Source of the DNA: Apricaphanius iberus | Taxonomy: Eukaryota; Chordata; Actinopteri; Cyprinodontiformes; Aphaniidae | NCBI GenBank assembly: GCA_028564705.1 | Contig: JAPXFQ010002822.1 | Span: 1,550,001 to 1,614,000 of the forward strand | Reading direction: 5' to 3' | DNA length: 64,000 nucleotides | Part shown: one piece after another, positions 1 through 10,758 of the stretch | Layout of the letters: every line of letters starts with the position of its first letter | Position numbering within the stretch: position 1 is the first letter of the stretch | Program-made: the position numbers and the translations under genes | Notes under the pieces: generated by a model | What the model saw: only the letters and a program-made list of their open reading frames with translations | The model's database searches: none | Told to the model about the DNA's origin: nothing

Positions 1-107
1 CCCCCTCCGGATGGCCGAGCTTCTCACCCTATCTCTAAGGGAGAGCCCAGCCACCCTACGGAGGAAACTCATTTCAGCCGCCTGTATCCGCGATCTCGTT
101 CTTTTAG
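1..107 (-). mobile_element. Rex3/RTE-type LINE 3' fragment, cut by window edge
   Basis: Read on the minus strand, this encodes the C-terminal tail of a fish LINE reverse transcriptase. It corresponds to the same part of the element as 10285-10380 of the longer copy at 9.8-10.7 kb: a run reading roughly QAAE.SFLRRVAGLSLRDRV. The homology stops abruptly near 107, where AT-rich unique sequence begins; the other end runs off the window. Fish Rex3 elements are RTE-clade non-LTR retrotransposons (family knowledge). The fragment has no complete domain and cannot be active. Confidence 0.75.
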
Positions 108-499
108 TTAATAACAACAGTAACAGTTAGTACCAATAAATATAAACTTTGAATCATATGATTATTTCTTGTAGCAACAATAAGATTGAAATAAAAGTAA
201 ATGGAACAAATAAAAACAAAATTAAAGCATACACAATAAGTTTCAGCACTCCTAGACATGTAAAGCCTGACAGTAAAGGCATATTTTAAGTCTACTTTTA
301 AAAAGTATAATTTGCACAAAAATATTATTTGCAGGGTAACATATAAACAAAAGAACTGTGAGTGACAAAGCGTTGATCTTCCGTAATATAAAAAAGAAGG
401 TGATGCAGGGGGGTATGATGCACAGTTCCTGCAGGTCGGTAGCTATAACAATGCTCAGTGTGAGGGATTGCTGAGAATTACACGACGCAATCTTCTGTG
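108..499. other. AT-rich intergenic stretch, nothing recognised
   Basis: Both minus-strand frames here are low-complexity, hydrophobic chance ORFs without splice signals or domain motifs. I see no gene, RNA or repeat that I can name. Confidence 0.5.
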
Positions 500-610
500 G
501 TTCTCTAATTTCTAAATTAAACATTGTATTGTAATAACTCTTCTTGTAAAGTGCCTTGAGATGACATCTGTTGTGAATGGCGCTATATAAATAAACTGAA
601 TTGAATTGAA
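500..610 (+). mobile_element. L2-type LINE 3' tail
   Basis: The segment carries the 3' end found on many fish L2-clade LINEs: a stretch reading AAGTGCCTTGAGATGAC, then GGCGCTATATAAATAAA and a tail of GAATT units. Only the terminus is present, so this is a heavily 5'-truncated insertion. It abuts and truncates the Harbinger transposase relic immediately to its right. Antisense versions of the same tail occur near 54.83 and 56.37 kb at the start of another repeat. Confidence 0.7.
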
Positions 611-715
611 CACATGGCCCAGTTCAGCACAGAGATCTAATAGAATTGCACTAGGCAATCTAAATCAGCTGATTAGCCAATCATCTTCATGGGCCAGGAA
701 GTCTCTAAAAAATGT
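611..715 (-). pseudogene. PIF/Harbinger transposase (HARBI1-like) N-terminal relic
   Basis: On the minus strand one frame reads FFRDFLAHEDDWLIS, a stop, then FRLPSAILLDLCAELG. The pattern DDWLIS-RFRLPR-ILLDLCAELGP is the characteristic N-terminal helical region of fish PIF/Harbinger transposases, which are related to the domesticated HARBI1 nuclease (recalled family knowledge). Here the first Arg codon of RFRLP has become TGA, and the frame ends where the L2 LINE tail begins. The DDE catalytic region is absent, so it is a dead fragment. The call rests on about 30 residues. Confidence 0.65.
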
Positions 716-824
716 CTCCCATTTAGATATAGTCAGTGGCGTTATCTTCAACTGGTGCCAGTGCATCCATTGTGCATCTTGTGTAGGAGTGTCACTGCAG
801 TATTTATGTTACTTATAATCATAA

Positions 825-1450
825 TTACTGCACCAATAAGTCCATGACTCTATTCCAAACACATCTTCGAACCATTCTTTCAAAATATTTGATGCCGTCT
901 GCCCCTTCAGCTTTCTCTGGGAGGTATAATGGATACAGATTATTTCTCCTCGGTCGATTTTCCAGGTCATCCAGTCTTGCGTTGAGGTTCCCCACCTGCG
1001 TCCTCAGAGCCTGCATCTTTTTTTTTGCATACTCCCAACATTATCTTCCGTATTGCTTATTTGGTGCTCGGCCTGAGAAAGTCTGCCAGGAAAGTCATGA
1101 ATTTCTGTCTTGAATGGCAGTCAAACCCCGGTGAATTTTCAATGAGAGTATGTATTTCATTTCCCAAATGGCTTTCATCCTTTCACCTTTTTCGTTGTGA
1201 GCTTGAGCCTCCGGTGCTGCCTGTGTATCTGGTGGAAGTTTATCTTCTTGCCTTTCTTCATGTTTGTCAGTAAGTATTTTCAGTTGCCCTTGTTTTCTGT
1301 TAGACATTTTTGTTGGTGCCATGTCATTACAAACTCTGTTGGTCTAGTTGACGGTGTTTGCAATTAACGATTAGTTGTTAATTACTGTATTTGGGCTGTT
1401 TGTTGAGAGAGTTTCTATTGGCACCTCTGATCTGCTCGCTGCCACGTTGG
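825..1450 (-). pseudogene. L1/Tx1-type LINE ORF1 5' relic
   Basis: Two minus-strand frames belong together. The frame from 1322 starts MAPTKMSNRKQ and is charged, Glu/Lys-rich and likely coiled coil. The frame from 1016 reads LRTQVGNLNARLDDLENRPR followed by RNNLYPLYLPEKAEGAD. The latter matches the conserved end of the coiled coil and start of the RRM in L1-superfamily ORF1p (LENRSRRNNLRLVGLPE-type motif). A frameshift and stop codons separate the halves, and the RRM core and C-terminal domain are missing. Sequence from about 1323 to 1450 would be the element's 5' UTR. ORF1p is an RNA-binding chaperone of LINE retrotransposition; this copy is not functional. Confidence 0.65.
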
Positions 1451-1590
1451 ATCTCCTCCTCTCTCATCTTTTTTTAAGTGAGAGAACTTGGATAATTGGT
1501 GGCTGACTAAATACATTCTTGCCCCTCTGTATTAAGGTGTCCATGTCTGAGATGCTGCTCAGATGGTCTCGTAGCAATCTTTTTTTATTG

Positions 1591-1821
1591 GGGCGACTGT
1601 GGCTCAGTGGTAGAGTAGCTGGCTTGCAATTGGAGGGTTGTAGGTTCAATTCCAGCTTCCTCCAGTCACATGTTGATGTGCCCCTGGGCAAGGCAATTAA
1701 CCCCCAAATTCTACATTGTCCTACCGAGCCATGTTGGGTGTCTATGGGTGAATGTGGCATCAATGTAAAGCACTTTGAGTGGTCAGTAAGACTAGAAAAG
1801 CGCTATATAAGTTCAGACCAT
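1591..1821 (+). mobile_element. AFC-like tRNA-derived SINE with target-site duplication
   Basis: The head GGGCGACTGTGGCTCAGTGG contains a pol III A-box-like motif, and GGTTCAATTCC at about 1643-1653 is a B box. The body includes the CCCCTGGGCAAGGCA and GTAAAGCACTTTGAGTGGTC blocks of the AFC-type SINEs of percomorph fish, and it ends AAGCGCTATATAAGTTCAGACC. It is flanked by an 11-bp direct repeat TTTTTTTATTG (1580-1590 and 1822-1832), low in complexity but ending in the same ATTG. The copy looks full length. Confidence 0.8.
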
Positions 1822-1977
1822 TTTTTTTATTGATGCAGCTATTCGCACTTCATGCGTAAAGTTGATAATACGGTCTGCATCCGGTGTTCGTGGATGTGAA
1901 TTGTAATTTGCCAGGTGGCAGATGGCCTTTAGATTATTCCATTGTCCTGATTTGAAATGTTAGTTTAGAAACACAAG

Positions 1978-2149
1978 GGTTTTTTTGGTCAAAGTGGCCT
2001 TTTATTTGAAAGTGGACAGTACATTTGAAAGGGGAGAAGGCATGCAGCAAAGGTCCACTGATGGGACTCAAGCCAGGGACAACCGCGTCGAGGACCAAGG
2101 CCGCCGTACGTGGAACACCCGCACTAACCACTACACCGCGCAATGCCCC
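1978..2149 (-). mobile_element. tRNA-headed SINE with A-rich tail and 11-bp TSD
   Basis: On the minus strand the element begins GGGGCATTGCGCGGTGTAG and contains TAGTGGTTAGTGCGG (A-box region) and GGCTTGAGTCC (B box, 2064-2074 on the plus strand). The tRNA-like head is followed by a short body and the tail CAAATAAAAGGCCACTTTG plus a short A run. Perfect 11-bp duplications AGAAACACAAG flank it at 1967-1977 and 2150-2160. A second, shorter member of the same family is at 25509-25625. No tRNA gene is implied: the head is diverged and followed by a retroposon body. Confidence 0.75.
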
Positions 2150-2160
2150 AGAAACACAAG

Positions 2161-5100
2161 ATGAAATCAGGGAAGAATGAAACAGGAACATCAGCAGAGA
2201 CCAGGGTATATCTAAGAGGATACGATGCATTCAGGTTTTTGGTCACTGTATTAACCACGTTGTCAAACTTTGTAGCCCTCGTTGCTTCATATTTTTTTGC
2301 TTTTAAATGATGTAAAATGTATTCGCCAGACCAATTATTTTAGGTGACTTAGCTGATTGTAACATTGTTGATAGTTGATATTGCTGGCATATAGTGTTGT
2401 TTTGCCTCATAGTAAGTGTAATCCTGTGCATTCCGTTTGCTTTCAGGTGATCAGAATTCATAAGTACAGATGCCATATCATTTAAAGCAAAACTTTTCTC
2501 ACATCAGTCATTGGGGTTTAGCCCTTGATATTCTTCAAACCTAAATCTACTCCTGGATACAACCTATGGAAATTGAAAATGTTACTCCATACTGTGTAGA
2601 AAACTTGTAAAAAATAAATAAACAATAACTATACACTGAATTCAAGTGTTTTGAACTAGGAAGTCCAAGTTCATCATTGAGAGCTACTATCCTACAGCTT
2701 TAGGAGGTATCCCTTCTCCAACAACAGAATCAAGTGGCTGAATTTCCTCCTCATTAATCATTTATATAGCTCTACAGGGGCCTGGTAAAGAGTCATTCGT
2801 TGGATTAAGAGTTGTTGTCGAACGAATGTGTCTAAGTTGCAGGATACCAGCTTTGACAACTGACATTAGACACTGATGGTGGCCTACAGGATGGACATGT
2901 GCTCTAAGTATTTTTCTTTTCCAGAATCAGGGTGGAAAAATATAAGACACTTTGCATTTAAAGTTTATTCAAAGTCACCAGAATAACTCAAACTAGGGCA
3001 AAGTGGTCTGCAGTTAAAGCGTTACTCAAAAGTCCTGACCCAGTTCTTTATATATACCTCGACCAACAGTTTCTGAAAGTCTTTTTTAAAGTCATATTGT
3101 TTAACACTATCTTAGCCTGAAAAGATTCCAGTTTGATGTATTAAACAAATTTGAAGAGAATGAACTATTTTACGGAGAAAGAAACTAGACATAATGCAGC
3201 AAATAAACAGTTCAGATCTACAGTACACGTTGGTGCGCTGTAAAACTGCTCCTTTGTGTTTTATTGATGAAGAAAATGAAACAGAAATATTAATGTAATG
3301 CTTGTAATTGGATTTAAAACCTTAAAAAAACATTAAAACCAAATTCTTAATTTTTTGATAAAAGTAAGCAAGAGAAGCAATAAATCAGAACAAGTGAATT
3401 TCTCAAATAAAACAAGGAAAGAAGTAATAACCTTAGGGTATACTTTTAAGTAATGTTTAATCCTCATGCGTTCTGAGCGTGTTTCAATAATCTGGGATCA
3501 AAAAGGTGACGGATCTGTCGAGGCGGTTCAGTGTTCAGAGCAGATTTTCCCCAGAACAACCGCTGAGGTCTCAGCCAGGGCGTCTGAAGAGCCGATCCAC
3601 ACACATGTGCTCTGGATCTGCAGACTTAAAGGACTTTCAGAGGAGCTGCAGGTTTAGGTAGCATAAAATCCTGACCCCTGACCTTGCATTGGATTGCTCT
3701 GTTTTTTTCCCTTTTTCTTTTTTTTTGTTTTAACAGGCTCCATGTGTAGCAAGCTCTGTCTGGTTTTGGGCAAAACAGGCCTGCATTTAAGAAGGAATTT
3801 CATACTAAAACTGAGTTCGCTGCAGCATTGGAATATTTCTGAGATTGCAGACGGGTTATTTAATGAGAGTTTCGAGGGGTTCGCCCTCCTTTCTTGCACT
3901 GCTAAAAGGGTTAATTTACTTTCAGGTCAGTCTGTCTGTAACATCAATCACAAGTCATTAACAGATCAGGCAGCCAAATTCCCACAATGCACCAGGGTGT
4001 GTATATTAACAAGAAAAAGGTGCAGTCTGGGTTGCCGTGTTAAAATAATACTCACTGTGTGTGTCTTTAACAGCCTTTCTGCAACTGCAGCCAATTATTA
4101 CCAGTCGGTTTAAGAATGTACCGTTAGTGGAAATTTTTTTTTGGAACCCCTGCAACTTTGCCAGTGCAAGATTTGAAATACAATTTTTAGCAATTATTCT
4201 AGATCAAAACTGGAGGCTTGTTAGGAAAGCAGGTGAAGATACCTGCTTATAGTCTTGCTGCCACTGCAGTTTTTGGAAAGGCAGATGGGAAAAAATAAAT
4301 CCTTATTTTTTTCAAATACTAGGGGTGCAAGGTACACAAAAATCATTTTTGCATGCCTTAATCAAGACAAATGTATATATTGAATGTAAAATTATTATAC
4401 AATTATGGAAAATGAGTAAATAATTATTAGACTTTTGAAATAACTTTGACTTAAGTATAGAACTTTTTTTTTTGGTGGGGGTAAATGCTGCTGGTCACTG
4501 CCGCTGGATTTGGACATTAGCTGCTTTCTTCTCACATTAGTGATTGCATTCTGCTACTGTACACTGTCAGAAATAGGGGTACAGAATAGGTATATTACTG
4601 TGGCCCAATGTATGAAAAAGAAATTAATACAGGAGCTCAAGGTAACTATCTGTTCCTTTTTAATTTTCTGAACGGTAAATATGTGTTCCTCAGTACATTT
4701 ACATAAAGTACATTTTTGTACAATTTCTTGGATAGCGTACAATTTCTGGTGATTATCTTTTTTACAAAAAAATACATCCATTAGCAAAGCTAGATTTATG
4801 AACATGGACTTCATAGTTTTATTGTTAACACACTTTTAAATGTTAGTTGTACATCTTTTTTTTTCAAACTAATAAATAAATAGGCGACCATTGGCTACAT
4901 TGCGGTCAGGTGAGTGTGTTAGCCATGTCAAGTCAATAATGATTGGCTGTCAAGGCAGGACAGATAAAAGGAAAAGACTGCAAGGGCACAATTAGGTACT
5001 TACAGTTAAAGGTACAAAATAGTAGCTTTGAGGGTACCACCAGTAAAAAGACATTGTAACCCTAAAGAGACATTCTGTACACTAACTTCTGAGTCTGTAC

Positions 5101-6355
5101 CTTAATGCATTTAAAAGATCTTGACGCTGACATAGATTTCTGGTTCGATTCCATTTTTTTTCCTACTGTAGCTGCATGATAAACCATAATGTTGCTAGAT
5201 AGAAAAGATAAGTGATAGCTGAGACTCCTTTCTGTTTTAATTAGGTATAACTTTTAAAAGTTTCCTTGCAGGTTGTTGCTTTTAGTTCCAAACCTAAATG
5301 TTGTGCATGTGTTTATGTATAAAATTGAAATGTATTTGTGTGGGACACTTGCGTAACAAGCAAATACCTGTACCGTTACTTCCCTAATAAATTACTATTA
5401 CTGTACAAACTTAAAATACCAAATTAAATGCAACATATTCAATCCTGCAAAGTGCCATTCAATTTTTTTCATTGATTCTCATTATTATCTTTCCCAAATT
5501 AAAAGTATTAAAATAGTTTGTTTTAGTAATTCAAATTGGTGTGTTTTTCTGATCCTCTTTATTATATTCAAAAACTAATTATTTGTTAGTTTTATGTTCC
5601 TGCAGAATGATTAAAACTTTTACATCAACTTTCTTGAACATTAATTTATTTTATCTTATTTATTTTTGATGTAACTGACAGTAAAAAAAAAAGAAGAAAG
5701 AATTATTTAAAAACACTAATTTGCATCAAAATGTATTAAAAGCATCCATCTACATTTGTCAAACTGTCGCCTTTCCTCTGGAGGCAGCAATGTAACAACA
5801 GACATGCAGCCCCTGTCCTCCCTGCAGTCTTACCTATCCAAAACAAAACATTCCCATAGAGAAAGAAATTTCTGCCAAAAAACAGAAATGTTAAGAATAA
5901 TTTCACATTTTTACAAGTAAAAACTTGGATATACTCTGATGTCGAAAAGTCATCAATTAGCAAGAAAATAATAACTTTCTGTGATTAATGGTATATATTG
6001 AGGCATTGGAAAAATTTATGAGATATTTAAACTACAACATTTTCTTTTGGAGAGATCTGAGATAAGCATTTTTTTGTTGCTAATGTCTGCTGTAATAATG
6101 TTGATAAACTTCCGAGTTTTTATTTCCTATAAATTCGTCACTAAATATTTTTGTTTGAACAGTTATCTTTATCGAGCAAATCTTCTACTTCTCAAAATAA
6201 GAGGATATTCAGGAATTTTTCTTGTTATTAATTTTAAGTTGTAAATTTACGAGAGGAACATCTGGATATTTTTCAAAGTGTAAGTGGTTCATACAGTTCT
6301 CTTTCTGGATCGGAACGAGAAGGGGCCATAAAACGCCTCAAACTGAATCCGCCTG
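2161..6355. other. AT-rich unique sequence; one possible decayed MITE
   Basis: There is no supportable gene. A more GC-rich patch at about 3465-3660 is open on the plus strand for 63 codons but has no splice context or recognisable motif. From about 4557 to 5120, repeated GTACA-rich motifs with rough inverted symmetry suggest an old MITE, but the termini cannot be placed. Homopolymer T runs and AATAAA-like words are background here. Confidence 0.4.
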
Positions 6356-6492
6356 AGACTGTGAGGAGGAAGCTGCAACATGACTGTATCAAATAGATGT
6401 TCATTTGCAGGAGCAACAATAGGTGAACACTTCCACAGTGCTCAATAACATCTACTTGATACAGCCAGGTTGCAGCTTCCTCCTTGCAGTCT
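6356..6492. repeat. Long-stem hairpin (46-bp arms, 45-nt loop)
   Basis: The arms 6356-6401 and 6447-6492 are reverse complements with about 5 mismatches in 46 positions. The core AGGAGGAAGCTGCAAC is perfectly mirrored at the other arm. The 45-nt loop is not self-complementary over any length I can see. The size fits either a very short fold-back transposon or a microRNA-precursor-like transcript. No target-site duplication is evident. Confidence 0.7.
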
Positions 6493-6999
6493 TTGGCGCA
6501 TACCAACTATCCTTAGTTTTACAATGTCAAACATATCTTATACCATGATTGAAATATCAAAAAATGTATGCCTCGAATCATGTGAATATCTGAGTTTTTT
6601 TCACACAACTTCATGGCTTTTCTCAATATATCTCAAAATATTTTAGATTTGTTAGCAGAAATGTACTTTTCTCTGGACAACTTTTTCAATGTATAATGGT
6701 CCCAATACTCCATCATAACATTTTGGAGGTACTTTCCTGTAAGAAAGATAGTCAGGAAAAAGAAAAAGAAAATGCCAAAGAATGCCACATGCTACACTCT
6801 TAACATTACCACACTGGTATTTGAGAACAACCTCTCAATACTCTGCAACCGTTGTTTAGATACTAGCTTCACAAACAAGAACAGGCAATTGACGTGGACA
6901 AGACATTCCGAATTATGCAACACTGTTTTTACTGTGGTAAAAATCAACTCAAGAAAAACTTAGCTGACAGCTCAGTGAATAGTAAATTGTAGGCGTGCA

Positions 7000-7325
7000 C
7001 CTGTCTGTTCGGTACACATATGCCGAACGAATCCAAAGGTTTTTTTTTTTTTTCTGGACATGTGCATGTTTATGTATGGAACTTTTTGAACATATGGAAC
7101 GTGCAACATTTCCACAGCGCAACTTTGAAAACTGACGCCAAAACAAAACAGGATGGACTCCCAGCTATCACTAACCTCTGCTATTTGGGAACATTATTGT
7201 TTTTACTCATGCAGCTACAGTAGAAAAAGAAAAATGGATCGAACCAGAATGTTGTCATTGAACGCATCTTTCAACACCAATAAGGTCCATCACACAATCT
7301 GCACTAAACAGATTTGTGACAGTCA
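7000..7325 (+). repeat. Dispersed repeat B, copy 1
   Basis: This segment aligns in the same orientation with 35470-35765. Shared blocks include CCGAACGAATCCA, CAGCGCAACTTT, CTCATGCAGCTACA and ACATCTTTCAACA-like stretches, at a guessed 75-80% identity with indels. The unit has no open frame of note and no clear terminal inverted repeats, so I leave it unclassified (possibly a non-autonomous DNA element). Confidence 0.55.
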
Positions 7326-7329
7326 CCCA

Positions 7330-8860
7330 GTGTTGTCAGAATTCTCCACTCTGGAACCCGTTTTTGAGAAGTTACCCCCCCCCCAGAGAAAAAACTCTGT
7401 TTTGCTTGAAAACACTGTAGTGTGAATATCCCATTAGTATCTGAAATTCCCACAAATCTGAAACACCAAGTTGACAGGCAAAGGGGAGCACACTATTTTC
7501 ACACTAAAGATCAGTAAATATGAAGGAGGTTAACATTCATGCTGACTATTAATGTGGCTACTGTTTTCCTAAACAGGAATTTTATATTTTAATACATATA
7601 TTTTAACCTTTTCTATTAATGACCATGTTCTTTTTACTCCTTCAATTGATAACATTAAATTACAGGCTGACGCTCAGACTCATTTGATGTCATCAGATGT
7701 CTATCCACAAAAGGATAAATTAGTCTTAAATAAATTGCTTGGAAAATGTCATTTTCAGAGCAACTGTACCAAAAAACCTTATTAAAATCATTATGTTTAA
7801 CAATATTTTACAAAAACTGTGACAAAAAAAGAGTTTTTACTGTGAAGCCCTGAGTATAGGTTAACGCAGGCTACTGGTAACACTTTGTCTTCAATTTCAA
7901 TAATTTTTCTCAGTGTTTCCACCCCTGACGCTTTCAAAAACGACTACAGATGCTCCCAATTACCTACAGTAACCATAGAGACAGAGAACCAGTCCTGACG
8001 GACAGAATGTTGACCTCTGCACTGCAACTTTCACACTGAAACACAAAACTCCTGCAGCTCCTGTTTCTGTTGCTCACTTTTTGTTTTAAGAGGCAAAAAG
8101 GAACCAAGTCCAGAAGGCGACTTGAGAAGATCATAAAAAGTAAAAAATATAAGCCGGATATGATGATGTGTCGCTTAGAAAAAAATTGATTTTTGACTCT
8201 TTGCCTCCCTCAGCCTGTTTTCAGCTTTTACTTTTATAAGTATTCATCTAGAAATTAGTCCAAGATAAATGTTAGAATACTTTGCATGCCATCATGGATG
8301 TAAATGTGTTATTAATGAGGTAAAGTTGCATGCAGAATCTTAAAGAATCATTCAACCTTTTGTTGCTGATCGTTTGATTTGAGGCAAAGGTAAAATGTTT
8401 GCGTGATTAAGACTGGATTCTCCTCCATTATTACCAAATTCTTGAGGAAATGCAGGGCGCTGTTGAGCGTGAGGGTCACAGCATACCTGTCTGGCTGCAG
8501 TTATTTTTAAAAACTGAGTCATTAGCCTTAAATCTAAGCCCTCAGGAGATTTCCCAAATGAGTAGGAGAAGCCTGCCGATACACAGCCTAACAATGAGGG
8601 ACAGCAAAGGCAGAGGATTATGTGGAGGAAGAAAGCAAATTCTGATTTTTATCCAAAGTCCCCTGCATTGTGATATGATGTGACCTTGTCGGTGACCTAG
8701 GAGAATTATTTCTTGAATTATTCCCATTACTGCCTGTTTTCTTTCATATCCACATCCCAAATTACATCTAAATGTTACATACCAAATTTTATTCCTTATG
8801 CCAAATAATCTATTTGAAAGCCAGTTTGGCTGTCTGTGAGTCGGTGCTCCCTGGCTTTTA
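7330..8860. other. Unique AT-rich sequence, no gene seen; probable intron
   Basis: If the exon at 8866-8950 is real, this stretch lies in its first intron, because that gene reads leftwards. I looked on the minus strand for a phase-compatible second exon, in particular a cysteine-rich one, and did not find it. It may lie beyond the left edge. Confidence 0.35.
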
Positions 8861-8865
8861 CTCAC

Positions 8866-8950
8866 CGCTTTGCTTCTGCATGATGCCGGACCCCATCCTG
8901 ATCACCTCACAAAACAAGGACATCACAATGGCAAAGAGTCGCAAATGCAT
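8866..8950 (-). CDS. Candidate first coding exon of a secreted protein
   Basis: On the minus strand an ATG at 8950 opens 28 codons and one extra base, ending at the sequence AAAGCG followed by a perfect GTGAGT donor (8865-8860). The peptide starts MHLRLFAIVMSLFCEVI: a short basic n-region and a hydrophobic core, as in a signal peptide. Upstream sequence to about 9300 is more GC-rich than its surroundings, as expected for a 5' UTR, and includes a possible acceptor just before ATGTCCGG near 8985. The MHLRL start recalls R-spondin N-termini, but five residues are not evidence of identity. The next exon would lie to the left and was not found. The exon could be spurious, but start, hydrophobic core, phase and donor coincide. 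Confidence 0.4.
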
Positions 8951-9063
8951 CTGGGCTGCTGGCAAGCGCCCGTTTCAGCGCCAGGCTCCGGACATCTGTA
9001 GGGATTCCAGGGGTGGCAGGTTGGGAAATTTAGCTCCACAGACAGAAGGACGAGGCAGTAGGA

Positions 9064-9079
9064 GGGGGGGGGGGGGGGG
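9064..9079 (+). repeat. G16 homopolymer
   Basis: This is an uninterrupted run of 16 G residues (C-rich on the strand of the neighbouring candidate exon, in its presumed 5' UTR). It is length-polymorphism prone and a possible sequencing trouble spot. Confidence 0.95.
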
Positions 9080-9819
9080 TGTTTCTAAAAAAGCTAAAGG
9101 AATGGGATGGATGGAGTGGAAGTCCAGGAGATAATCTTGTAGGTCTGAAGCAGCGAGGAGAGAATCGTCTTCTGTTTCACAAAGGTGATTCAGGGCTGAT
9201 ATGAGGAGACAGCTGGTCGTAAACAAGAGGAGCACGGGAAAAGGCTGGAGGTGAGGAGAGCAGAAAGCCTAATATGCGTCCACAGACTGCCAGATTGCAG
9301 GGAAAACTCAACATTTAACTACCACTGTCAAATTTGGGATAAACGAGCTCCACTTATCCCATCGCCATCTTTAACCCTTTGCAGGGTGTGTGCACTCTGG
9401 GGCCTTAATTGGTTCCATATTTTCAGGCTGATCTCTAGCCCCCCTTCCTCCTGAGCTTACCTAGTGATGTTCGATCCCATGTTTGTTTTTCATGCTTGTA
9501 CTCGGGAAGTTTGCTTTCTGTGGTCATCCTATTAAACATGTGCACAGTAAACCTAATTTGACCATCCTAAAAGAAAAACAGCTGGAAAGAAGCAGAGAAG
9601 AGAGTTTATGGTCTAATTAAAGCCTGTTTGGTTTTTCAAAACACTTGTGCTTATTAGGCTGAGAAGTCAGGTAACCACACAAAACAAATCCACCTCTCTG
9701 AATTATAATGAATGTCTGTGTTGGACTAGGACCTTAACGGTAACAGTATATAGGATAATCAGCCATTCTAACAGATATGAAAATGCACCAAAAACTAATT
9801 TTGTTGCAAACGTTTTGAG

Positions 9820-10674
9820 GTACCGCGGGAGTATCTGGTACCATGCCCTTTGATATGTACGACCAGTGTCAGAGCTTGGTTCGCATTGCTGGCAGTAAGT
9901 CGGGAACATTTAAGGTGAGAGCTGGACTCTGCCAAGGTTTCCCTTTGTCATTGATTCTGTTCATACCTTTTATGGAAAGGATTTCTAGGTACAGCCAAGG
10001 TGTTGGGGCGATCCGATTCACAGATGATGTTTTCCTGTTGGCTTCATCGGAACGTCATCTACAGCTTTCGTTGGAGTGGTTCGCAGCCGAGTGTGAAGCG
10101 GCAGGGATGAGGATCAGCACTTCCAAATCAGAGACCAAGGTCTTGAGCCAGAATATGGTAGGGTGCCTTTTCTGGGTTGGGGTCGTGGCAGATCCATAGG
10201 CGGATTGGTGGGGTGTCTGCAGTTAGGTGGGTGCTGTACCAATCCCTCATGGTGAAGAGAGAGCTGACCAGAAAGGATCATGGATACAAGCAGCTGAAAT
10301 TAGTATCCTCCGCAGGGTGGCTGGGCTCTTCGTTAGAGATAGGGTTAGAATCTCAGTCATCCGGTGGAGGCTCAGAGTAGAGCTGCTGCTCCTTCACATT
10401 GAGAGGAGCTAGTTGAGGTGGCTCGGGCATCTGGTGAGGACACTTCCAGGAAGCCTCCCTGGTGACGTGTTCTGGGCACGTCCCATGGGGAGGAGGCCCA
10501 GGGGAAAACTCAGGACACTCTGGACGGACTATGTCTCTCGGTTAGCCTGGTAATATCTTGGAATTCCTCCCAAGGAGCTGGCCCAAGTAGCTGAGAGGGA
10601 AGTCTGGGTCTCTCTACCTACGCTGCTGCCCCTGGGACCTGACCGTGGACAAGCGGAGGATAATGGATGGATGG
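9820..10674 (+). mobile_element. Rex3/RTE-type LINE, 5'-truncated, internally deleted
   Basis: The plus-strand frames read GLCQGFPLSLILFI..FMERI, the FADD-like block FTDDVFLLASS, and LSLEWFAAECEAAGMRISTS, then (after frameshifts) RRVAGLF.RDRVRISVIRW and LLLHIERS. This is the palm, thumb and C-terminal part of a fish RTE-clade reverse transcriptase. A stretch is missing where the sequence jumps from a VKRELTRK-like block directly to the HGYKQ.AE block (near 10270-10285). The first residue of the catalytic xADD box is T-D-D instead of A-D-D. It ends in GGATGGATGG, the short GATG-type tail of Rex3. The copy is inactive. The fragment at 1-107 belongs to the same family in antisense. Confidence 0.85.
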
Positions 10675-10706
10675 TTTTCTGCTCTAGAAAAACCAATTTG
10701 TTTTGG

Positions 10707-10758
10707 GATTCATTTTTCACAAATAAACTGAACAGACTGCATTTCCCAGCATTCCTAA
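10707..10758 (+). repeat. 52-bp direct repeat, copy 1
   Basis: This segment matches 11392-11443 with about 9 differences over 52 bp (shared CTGAACAG and ATTCATTTTTCACA). The two copies lie 685 bp apart in the same orientation, just downstream of the Rex3 LINE. Their origin is unknown. Confidence 0.6.

Noticed and set aside
2064..2074. tRNA gene suggested by A- and B-box-like motifs (also near 1643, 15530, 37790 and 45232)
   Set aside because: In every case the tRNA-like part is followed by a SINE body and diagnostic tail or TSD, so these are retroposons.
4557..5120. MITE with GTACA-rich ends
   Set aside because: Rough symmetry only; no termini or TSD could be placed.
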